A model generated the notes under the pieces. It was not told the DNA's origin, did not search any database, and saw only the letters and a program-made list of their open reading frames with translations. Positions 44,407-51,529 of a stretch of DNA of 64,000 nt are shown here, in pieces. Both the position numbers and the translations under genes were made by a program. The stretch is taken from NCBI GenBank assembly GCA_964460905.1, contig CAYWRM010000003.1:119260-183259 (forward strand), given 5' to 3'. Position 1 is the stretch's first letter; every line of letters starts with the position of its first letter. This DNA comes from GCA-002708315 sp964460905 (lineage in GTDB: Bacteria; Bacteroidota; Bacteroidia; Bacteroidales; F082).

Positions 44407-44459
44407 GCATAAACTTATTTTAATCATTTTCTGTATGGTATGCTTAAAAAAGTTTATGC
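44407..44459. repeat. Inverted repeat between the GH3 and DUF4838 genes
   Basis: GCATAAACTT (44407-44416) and AAGTTTATGC (44450-44459) are perfect 10-base inverted copies 33 bases apart, in the 141-base gap within the minus-strand gene run. It could be an mRNA stability or attenuation hairpin that sets relative expression on either side. Confidence 0.5.
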
Positions 44460-44473
44460 TCATTTCATATCAA

Positions 44474-47167
44474 TTATTCTTTAACATTAATAATTTCTCT
44501 TAACCGAATATCATTTGAAGAAGCACCAATCATAATTTTGAATTCTCCCGGTTCTACCGTTTTTTTTAAATTAATGTCAAGCATAGATAATAATTCAGGG
44601 GTAATTTCAAATGATAGTTCTTTTGATTCGCCTTTTTTTAGAAAAACCCGTTGAAAACCTTTTAGTTCTATAACAGGACGGGCGACAGAAGCAAATAAAT
44701 CTTTAATGTACAATTGCACAACTTCATCGCCATCGTAGTTTCCTGTATTTGTAAGTTTGAATTGTATGTTTAGACTTTCGTTTGAATATATTTCTTGTTT
44801 GTCGAGTTTTAAATCACTGTATTCAAAGTTAGTGTAACTTAATCCAAAGCCAAAAGGAAACATTGGTTTTCCAGTAAGGTTTAGGTAGTCGTCACCTCTT
44901 CCAGTTGGTTTATGGTTGTAATACAAAGGTAATTGTGATTCGTGGATAGGAAATGTGATTGGCAAACGACCTGCAGGGTTGTAATCTCCAAATAGTACAT
45001 CAGCAATAGCATTGCCGCCTTCATCACCCGGATACCAAACATCAATAATTGCAGGGACATTGTTTATCCAGTTAGTCATTGTAATGGCGCTTCCTCCAAC
45101 TAGTATTACAACTATGGGCTTTCCGGTTTTAGAAATTTCATTAATCATTTCTTCCTGATGACCTGACAGGCTTAAGTAGGCCCTGTCTCTGAACTCACCT
45201 TCTTCAATACCCACAGAAATTACTGTAACATCACTTTTTTTGACAGCGACAAGAGCTTCCTGAATCTCTTTTTCCCACTTTTCTTCAACACCCATATTCC
45301 AGATAAGTTTAAACCATACATTACCTACAGTTTCATAAAACTCAACTTTAATATTATATTCTTTTCCTTTTTCAAAGTAATAATTGCTTGTAATTTGCTG
45401 ATGTGTTTGTTTTTTCCAATTATCAATGATCAAATCATCATTCAGATAAAGTCTATAACCATCTTCACCTTCTATCCCAATATTAAAGTTGCCGGTTTTT
45501 GATGCAATCAATTTTCCTGTCCACCGTGCAGAATACCAGTCATAATTAATTTTTTCCTGATCAGGAGAAAATAGCGTCCATCTGAAATTAATTTGAGGAT
45601 CAACTCTTGTTAATGCAGGTTTCCCTTCCAGATTAGTATTGTTGAAATATTCACCTTTTAGTCCATTTTCCTTTTTTCCATTTTCATTGAAATAGATATT
45701 TTCAGTAGGAATAGTCTCAAATTCTAAACTTTCCCTACTGCAACCAGGCGCATAATTTATTTGGCATGATTTACCTATTTTATTTTCAATTCCCTTAAGA
45801 ATACTCACGGGTTTAATCCCTGGACCAGAATATCCTCCAAGCCTTGCCTCTTCTGTCTCTGGTCCAATTAAAGCGATGGATTTTATTGTTTTATTTAAAG
45901 GCAGTGTATTAGAAATATTTTTCAGTAAGACAATGGATTCCTGTGCTGCTTTCTTTGCCAACGTTCGGTGCTTTATGCAACCATTCCATTTTTCTGTTTC
46001 ATTAGTATCTACATATGGGTTTTCAAACAGTCCATACTTGAATTTTGCGCGAAGTACTCTACGAACAGCTTCGTCAATATCAGCTTCATCAATTATACCT
46101 TTTTCAAAAGCTTCATAAAATAAAGGATAATGATCATATGAAGTTTGTAGAATCACATCTAAACCATTTTCTATTGATTGCTTAGTTGATTCGGCATAAT
46201 TTTTTGCAGTAAAATGCAATACATTTGCACCACCGGTTGCTCCAGCATCAGAGATCACAAAACCTTTGAATCCCCATTCATCCTTAAGCTTTTTATTCAG
46301 AAGCCAATCATTTGCTGTACATTGTCTTCCATCTAATGAATTGTAGGAGGTCATTACCGAATTGCTACCCCCTTTTTGCAAACAAGCTTTGAAGGCAGGG
46401 AAATATATTTCTTCCAATAATCTTTTATTAGTATGTATTGGATAGCTATCACGACCACCATCCCCAACATTAGCAATAAAATGTTTTGGAGTTGTGATTA
46501 TACCTTGTTTCTCGAATTTAGAGATAAAAACAAAAGCCATTTGAGTAGTAAGAAATGGGTCTTCCCCATAGGTTTCTTCTGTTCGACCCCAACGTACATC
46601 CCGAGCAATATTCAAGACAGGTGATAATACTTGTCTGATTCCTCTTGTTTTTGTTTCTTTTGCAATAGCAGATGCTACACTGCTCATTAGGTTTGTGTCC
46701 CATGTTGCTGCTAAAGCAATTGATTGAGGGAAGGCTGTTGCTCCTTTTCTAATCAAACCATGTAATGCTTCATCAAAAGGGATAATTGGAATCCCTAATC
46801 TTGTTTGTTCAATAAAGTATTTTTGAGTTTCGTTGATTAGTTTAGCAGTTTCTTTAGCAGTAGTTCCAACTGAATAATCCATTAATTGTTCGGATTGGTC
46901 TCCTGATTTTCTTTTGGTTGCAAACTGAAAACCAAATATTCCGTTTTTGTATTTTTCCTTATCAAGAGATAAATCTATTGGAATCATAAACAATTGCCAG
47001 AATTTTTCTTCTAAAGTCATTCTGGATAATAGGTCATCAACTCTTTCTTCTATTGGAATAGATGAATTTTTATAATTTTTCTTATCATGAGTTTGACACG
47101 AAAAAACTAGAGCAAACAAACTTGCAATAAGAATTAATTGATAAATTTTTGGACTTATTTTCTCCAT
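44474..47167 (-). CDS. GH3 lipoprotein with PA14 insert
   Basis: The 897-aa lipoprotein (lipid Cys24 in LVFSC) is a family 3 glycoside hydrolase, removing terminal beta-linked sugars. The first domain is a TIM barrel, with RTEETYGEDPFL, KHFIANVGDGGRD and the nucleophile Asp307 in FKGFVISDAGA. The second alpha/beta-sandwich domain contains a PA14 carbohydrate-binding insert (about residues 505-640, GEYFNNTNLEGKP to GNVWFKLIWN). A fibronectin-III-like C-terminus (VQLYIKD, LKGFQRVFLKKGE) completes it. This domain order is that of beta-glucosidases/xylosidases; the exact sugar is not known. An in-frame ATG at 47188 would overlap fucP; 47165-47167 is preferred. Confidence 0.9.
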   Translation of the reverse strand: MEKISPKIYQLILIASLFALVFSCQTHDKKNYKNSSIPIEERVDDLLSRMTLEEKFWQLFMIPIDLSLDKEKYKNGIFGFQFATKRKSGDQSEQLMDYSVGTTAKETAKLINETQKYFIEQTRLGIPIIPFDEALHGLIRKGATAFPQSIALAATWDTNLMSSVASAIAKETKTRGIRQVLSPVLNIARDVRWGRTEETYGEDPFLTTQMAFVFISKFEKQGIITTPKHFIANVGDGGRDSYPIHTNKRLLEEIYFPAFKACLQKGGSNSVMTSYNSLDGRQCTANDWLLNKKLKDEWGFKGFVISDAGATGGANVLHFTAKNYAESTKQSIENGLDVILQTSYDHYPLFYEAFEKGIIDEADIDEAVRRVLRAKFKYGLFENPYVDTNETEKWNGCIKHRTLAKKAAQESIVLLKNISNTLPLNKTIKSIALIGPETEEARLGGYSGPGIKPVSILKGIENKIGKSCQINYAPGCSRESLEFETIPTENIYFNENGKKENGLKGEYFNNTNLEGKPALTRVDPQINFRWTLFSPDQEKINYDWYSARWTGKLIASKTGNFNIGIEGEDGYRLYLNDDLIIDNWKKQTHQQITSNYYFEKGKEYNIKVEFYETVGNVWFKLIWNMGVEEKWEKEIQEALVAVKKSDVTVISVGIEEGEFRDRAYLSLSGHQEEMINEISKTGKPIVVILVGGSAITMTNWINNVPAIIDVWYPGDEGGNAIADVLFGDYNPAGRLPITFPIHESQLPLYYNHKPTGRGDDYLNLTGKPMFPFGFGLSYTNFEYSDLKLDKQEIYSNESLNIQFKLTNTGNYDGDEVVQLYIKDLFASVARPVIELKGFQRVFLKKGESKELSFEITPELLSMLDINLKKTVEPGEFKIMIGASSNDIRLREIINVKE

Positions 47168-47180
47168 AATGATTATGTTT

Positions 47181-48473
47181 TTAAACATGAACCTTCAAAG
47201 TGCGATATCCATACACGGCAATTACGATAAAACTAAAAAATGGCAAAATGAACGAGAAATTCACTGCCGGGATTCCAGCAACTGTATCTAAATCGATAAT
47301 TGCTCCCTGCAAAGGTGGCATTAATGCTCCACCTACTATTGCCATTACCAAACCAGCGGCGCCAAGTGTAGTATCTTTGCCAAGACCAACTAGTGCAATT
47401 CCGTAAATAGTTGGAAACATTAACGACATAAATGCCGATGTTGCAATAAGACAATAAAGCCCAGTCATTCCCTCAATAAATATTGTTCCCAGAGTTGTTG
47501 CCATTCCGCCCAAAGCGAAAATTGTTAATAGTAATCGTGCATTAATATATTTCATTAAAAATGTACTAACAAACCTACTTGACAAAAAGATAACCATAGC
47601 CATAATATTATAGTTCTGGGCCTCTGCCTTTGAAAGTCCTAAATTATCAGCATATTGAATAATAAATGTCCAACACATAATTTGGGCAGCAACATAAAAC
47701 ACCTGGGCAATAACACCTTCTCTGTATTTTAAATTAACTATCAATCGTTTGATGGAATCTAAAGCATTAATTGTTTTTTCTGATTTCTTTCGTTCGGGCA
47801 TTTTGGAAATTGCAATGATTACTAATATTAGAATCACTGCAAAACCTAACATCACGTAAGGGTCGCGAATAACTGCAAGATCATGTGTGCGAATGCTTGC
47901 TTTTTCAGCGAGCCCTAATGTGGGAAAGATTAGATCTCCGGATTCAGTTCTAATGTCAGACTCTAAAGAAGTAAGAATAAATTTAGAAGCAATGAACATT
48001 CCAAATAATGAACCAACAGGATTAAATGCTTGAGCCAGATTCAATCTTCTGGTGGCTGTTTCTTCATCGCCCATGGATAAAATATATGGATTAGCAGTGG
48101 TTTCAAGAAATGCCAAGCCGAAAGTTAATATGTAAAGTGATCCTAAAAAGAAGCCAAATATTTCAAATTTTGCTGCTGGATAAAATAATAGCGCACCGGT
48201 GGCATAAAGTGCAAGACCTAGAAGAATACCTTTTTTGTAACTGAATTTGTTAATAAAAAGGGCGGCAGGAATAGCCATAGTTGCATAGCCTCCATAAAAA
48301 GCAAACTGTATTAATGCGGCTTTGGCATTCGACATTTCCATTACAGTTTTAAATGCTGCAACCATTGGATTTGTGATATCATTTGCAAAACCCCAAAGTG
48401 CAAAGAGGCTGGTAATTAGGATAAATGGAAACAATATTTTTCGAGAAACAACTACCGTTTTGCTCTTTTGCAT
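47181..48473 (-). CDS. fucP: L-fucose:H+ symporter
   Basis: FucP (430 aa) is a major facilitator superfamily transporter that brings L-fucose into the cell with protons. It has 12 predicted helices. The two acidic residues known to be needed in E. coli FucP (Asp46 and Glu135) are matched by Asp32 in GFANDITNPMV and Glu124 in AFLETTANPY. RLNLAQAFNPVGS is also conserved. It stands between the RhaD-like aldolase and GH3 genes. It is the only monosaccharide transporter in the cluster, so fucose is the main sugar imported by these genes. Confidence 0.95.
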   Translation of the reverse strand: MQKSKTVVVSRKILFPFILITSLFALWGFANDITNPMVAAFKTVMEMSNAKAALIQFAFYGGYATMAIPAALFINKFSYKKGILLGLALYATGALLFYPAAKFEIFGFFLGSLYILTFGLAFLETTANPYILSMGDEETATRRLNLAQAFNPVGSLFGMFIASKFILTSLESDIRTESGDLIFPTLGLAEKASIRTHDLAVIRDPYVMLGFAVILILVIIAISKMPERKKSEKTINALDSIKRLIVNLKYREGVIAQVFYVAAQIMCWTFIIQYADNLGLSKAEAQNYNIMAMVIFLSSRFVSTFLMKYINARLLLTIFALGGMATTLGTIFIEGMTGLYCLIATSAFMSLMFPTIYGIALVGLGKDTTLGAAGLVMAIVGGALMPPLQGAIIDLDTVAGIPAVNFSFILPFFSFIVIAVYGYRTLKVHV

Positions 48474-48482
48474 AATACTTAA

Positions 48483-49298
48483 TTAAAAATTTGCAGCTAC
48501 TACTTTTAATGCTTCTAACTCTTCATCGCTAAGTCCTTCAGGATTGTAACCGGCACTTTTTGTAAGAAAAAATATTTTTGCGGATTTAGCAAGAATATCA
48601 ATTGTATCGAAAGTGTCGAAAACAGATTCTCCAATAGAAAATACTCCATGTTTTTCCCATAAAGCCACCTTATGTTTCTCAAGCACTTTTAGCGTTTCGA
48701 CGGCAATATCCTCAGTGCCAGGTGTAACGTATGGAACAAAGCCAACACCTTGCGGAACAAATACCATAGTTTCGGGATGCATTCCCCATAAGAGTTTATT
48801 CAGTTTTTCCTCGTTACAAAACTCTTTTATTTGTGTAAGGGCAACTAGTTCGTTGGCATGGGTATGCATTACTACTTTCTCGTTAGTTCCTCTTTTAATA
48901 ATAAGTTGATGAATTCCAAGGTGAGTGGGTAACTCAGAAGTTGGTTGGAAATTAGTCACTGAATCTTTTTTTATGGATATAATCCAATAGCCGTTCCCTT
49001 TATCATTTAGCTTTATTAGCAAAGCGTTATCTAGTGGTTTGCGAGCTAAATCGCGCATGCGTCTGCCTGTTCCACTAACAAAAAAGTACTTTCCTGAAAG
49101 TTCAGCATAATTATTGTTAAGTTTGAAAAAAGGAAAATCGTCCAACTTATTTATATTTTCGGTAATTAGATGGCTGATATTAACAGAGATATTTCCTGCA
49201 TTCCGTTCAGCCCAACCTCTCTGCCAAAGATATTTAGCAACTTCAGCTACTTCAAGAATAATCTCTTTTATTGAGGCATTTTGATTGATAATTTTCAT
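48483..49298 (-). CDS. Class II aldolase, RhaD-like (probable L-fuculose-1-phosphate aldolase)
   Basis: The 271-aa zinc aldolase resembles L-rhamnulose-1-phosphate aldolase (RhaD, 274 aa) more than FucA (215 aa). Shared features are WAERNAGNISVNI, the FVSGTGRRMRD loop, PTSELPTHLGIH, the zinc-binding VMHTHANELVAL, and the third His in LWEKHGVFS. It cleaves a 1-phosphoketose to dihydroxyacetone phosphate and L-lactaldehyde. Because fucI, fucK and fucP surround it and no rhamnose genes are present, it probably acts on L-fuculose-1-phosphate. It is 9 bases before fucP. Confidence 0.88.
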   Translation of the reverse strand: MKIINQNASIKEIILEVAEVAKYLWQRGWAERNAGNISVNISHLITENINKLDDFPFFKLNNNYAELSGKYFFVSGTGRRMRDLARKPLDNALLIKLNDKGNGYWIISIKKDSVTNFQPTSELPTHLGIHQLIIKRGTNEKVVMHTHANELVALTQIKEFCNEEKLNKLLWGMHPETMVFVPQGVGFVPYVTPGTEDIAVETLKVLEKHKVALWEKHGVFSIGESVFDTFDTIDILAKSAKIFFLTKSAGYNPEGLSDEELEALKVVAANF

Positions 49299-49318
49299 AT
49301 TCTATAGATATTAATTTA

Positions 49319-50689
49319 TTATTCCAAAATCAATTCAATTACTGGAATTTCAATATTAGGCTTTATCATTGGTAATATCAAAATTATATCATCTTTGCTT
49401 TGTACTTCCTGATGAGTGACATTACTTCTCGGTTTTCCAAATAATATTTCCGAACCATCATGCAGGAATTGGGCATACTTTACACTCCCTTGATATCCTT
49501 CAATGGTAAACCATTTCATAGGGTAATCAAGTAGATGGATATACAATCGATTTGTTTCAGGATTGTATGTTAGAAGGCAGTTATCGGGAACCTTAAATTC
49601 AGGAGGGGCTTCGGTACATCCGTAAATTGAACGGTTGTTATATTTCATCCATTCACCCATTTCTTCCAGTTTTTCATTCGCACGATAATCAAATGTGCCA
49701 CGAGCTGTTGGGCCAACATTGAGCAGTAAATTACCGCCTTTGCTCACTGATTCGATTAATAAAACCAATAACTGTTTTGTATCTTTCCAAGTTGTTTCAT
49801 CACGGTAATACCCCCATGATCCTGAAAAAGTTTGGCAGGTTTCCCAAGGTACTTTTATGCCTTTTTTTTCGGGCCATTTGGATACTTTGTATTGTTCGGG
49901 TGTAGTAAAATCCCAGCCGCCCTCTACGTCCAGTAAGTCGAGGCGATCATTAACAATAATATCAGGCTGTAATTCGCGCACCATTTTGAGGAGATTTTCT
50001 GAATCCCAATCATTTCTACCTTTTCCATGTTTGCCGGTAGGAAATGAATAATCTAGCCAGATAATGTCTATTTTTCCATAATTGGTCAATAGTTCCCGCA
50101 CTTGATCTTTAATATATTTACGGTACACATCCATATCTTTGCCTTTGTTGGCTTCATCGTATTCTTCATCGGTTTTTTTGCTTAACGGATGATTCCTGTC
50201 AATGGTATAATCAGGATGATGCCAATCGAGTAATGAATAATAAAAACCAACTTTTAAACCTTCGGATCTGAATTCTTCAACCCATTCTTTTAGTAAATCC
50301 TTTTCAATTGGAGTGTTGATAGACTTGTAATCAGTGTATTTGGAGTCAAATAAGCAAAATCCTTCGTGGTGCTTGGTTGTGATAACCGCATACTTCATTC
50401 CGGCTCCCTTGGCTGTTTTTGCCCATTCTTTCGGACTGTACAAATCGGGATTAAAAATTGCGAAATACTTTTCATACTCTTCATTGGTCATCTGCTCATA
50501 CCTCTTTACCCATTCGTGGCGGGCAGGAGAAGCATACAATCCCCAGTGGATAAACATACCGAAGCGATCTTGTGTCCACCACTCCATACGCTTTTGCTTT
50601 TCTTCAGGAGTTTCTTTTGGTAATTGAGAGAATCCATTTTGCACGAATGCTGATAGCAGCATTAAAACAACAATTAATCTTATTTTCAT
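49319..50689 (-). CDS. Secreted GH29 alpha-L-fucosidase (first copy)
   Basis: The 456-aa protein has a signal peptide (MKIRLIVVLMLLSAFVQNGFSQ) and the GH29 TIM barrel, with RFGMFIHWGLYASPA, the ITTKHHEGFCLFDSK motif, YYSLLDWHHPDY, and the nucleophile Asp213 in DIIWLDYSF. GGNLLLNVGPTARG follows. The C-terminal beta-sandwich is short. It removes terminal alpha-L-fucose. As the gene right after the regulator, it begins the structural part of the operon. Compared with the two other GH29 proteins here, it has a Tyr after the nucleophile instead of Gly. Confidence 0.92.
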   Translation of the reverse strand: MKIRLIVVLMLLSAFVQNGFSQLPKETPEEKQKRMEWWTQDRFGMFIHWGLYASPARHEWVKRYEQMTNEEYEKYFAIFNPDLYSPKEWAKTAKGAGMKYAVITTKHHEGFCLFDSKYTDYKSINTPIEKDLLKEWVEEFRSEGLKVGFYYSLLDWHHPDYTIDRNHPLSKKTDEEYDEANKGKDMDVYRKYIKDQVRELLTNYGKIDIIWLDYSFPTGKHGKGRNDWDSENLLKMVRELQPDIIVNDRLDLLDVEGGWDFTTPEQYKVSKWPEKKGIKVPWETCQTFSGSWGYYRDETTWKDTKQLLVLLIESVSKGGNLLLNVGPTARGTFDYRANEKLEEMGEWMKYNNRSIYGCTEAPPEFKVPDNCLLTYNPETNRLYIHLLDYPMKWFTIEGYQGSVKYAQFLHDGSEILFGKPRSNVTHQEVQSKDDIILILPMIKPNIEIPVIELILE

Positions 50690-50712
50690 TTTTTCTAGTT
50701 TTTAAACTCTAA

Positions 50713-51456
50713 TTATATAAAGAAAGCTGTTATGTTCTCTTTACTTTTTTCAAATTTCTTTTTTTCAAAACGATATAGCATGGCAGGTTTATGTGCAACG
50801 CCTTTTTGTTTTTCTCCAAGTGAAACAATATAACCAGCTTTCCCTATTTTTTTTCTGAAATTCCTTTTATCGAGGCTAGTTCCCAAAATAATTTCAAACA
50901 TAGATTGTAACTGATTCAATGTAAATTTTTTAGGAAGTAATTCATATCCCATTACATTTTGAAAAATCAGGTCTTGACGTAAAGCTGCAAGAGCGTTAGA
51001 AAGAATAAAAGAATGGTCAAAGGCTAGGTTGTTAGCATTGTCAACATTGATCCATCGCACCTTATCCTTTATTTTTATTTGATCAGGGTTTTGTTTGTCG
51101 ATGCGGATTAAAGCATAGTACGCTATTGTAACCACACGGTTTATTTTTATTCCGTAATGCCTTTCAGACCATTCCCTTTCTTCGTGGTACTTAATTCGGG
51201 CCGGGTCACCAAACGCATGAAACTGTTTCAGGCAAATATTTTTCATGCCTGTTAATTCATTGAGTGTGCGATAGGCTGATTCATCCAGATTTTCATCTTC
51301 AGTCACCAAATTACCTGGGAATTTCAGGTTTTTGTTACCTGATTGATCATCTGGGAAAATATCCCGTTCATATACCAGTATTTTTAATGCTTGTTCATTC
51401 GTATCTAATCCAAAAACAACACAATCAACAGATAAAGAAGGGTTTAATTCATGCAT
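50713..51456 (-). CDS. NrtR-family regulator (degenerate NUDIX domain plus winged helix)
   Basis: The 247-aa protein fuses a NUDIX-fold domain (residues about 8-145) to a C-terminal winged-helix DNA-binding domain (about 150-235, LPKKFTLNQLQSMFEIILG then NFRKKIGKAGYIVSL). In the NUDIX box, the first Gly is Asn49, Glu55 and Arg63 remain, but the catalytic Glu after Arg is Thr64 and the final Glu is Leu68. The hydrolase is thus probably inactive and the domain acts as a ligand sensor. Such regulators control NAD and sugar genes in Bacteroidota. It heads the fucose gene run and a perfect palindrome lies just before its start, so it is probably an autoregulated repressor that responds to fucose or an intermediate. 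Confidence 0.85.
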   Translation of the reverse strand: MHELNPSLSVDCVVFGLDTNEQALKILVYERDIFPDDQSGNKNLKFPGNLVTEDENLDESAYRTLNELTGMKNICLKQFHAFGDPARIKYHEEREWSERHYGIKINRVVTIAYYALIRIDKQNPDQIKIKDKVRWINVDNANNLAFDHSFILSNALAALRQDLIFQNVMGYELLPKKFTLNQLQSMFEIILGTSLDKRNFRKKIGKAGYIVSLGEKQKGVAHKPAMLYRFEKKKFEKSKENITAFFI

Positions 51457-51459
51457 TTA

Positions 51460-51482
51460 GTTAGTGTAAAATAGACACTAAC
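51460..51482. promoter_or_regulatory. Probable operator of the NrtR-type regulator
   Basis: GTTAGTGT (51460-51467) and ACACTAAC (51475-51482) form a perfect palindrome with a 7-base spacer. It lies 4-26 bases before the regulator ATG and begins at the edge of the -7 box, so a bound protein would cover the transcription start. A single half-site copy (ACACTAAC) is at 51532-51539. Confidence 0.7.
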
Positions 51483-51489
51483 AAAAGTA
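51482..51489 (-). promoter_or_regulatory. Candidate -7 box of the regulator-fucose operon
   Basis: The minus strand reads TACTTTTG, a TAnnTTTG match, 26 bases before the ATG at 51456. TTTC (51517-51514) is a weak -33 candidate. Confidence 0.5.
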
Positions 51490-51529
51490 ACTATTTATTC
51501 TAATATACCTATTGAAATATTTAAATAAA

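Noticed and set aside
44828..44835. Another GTTAGTGT half-site inside the GH3 gene
   Set aside because: It lies in coding sequence without a paired ACACTAAC at the right distance and far from any promoter.
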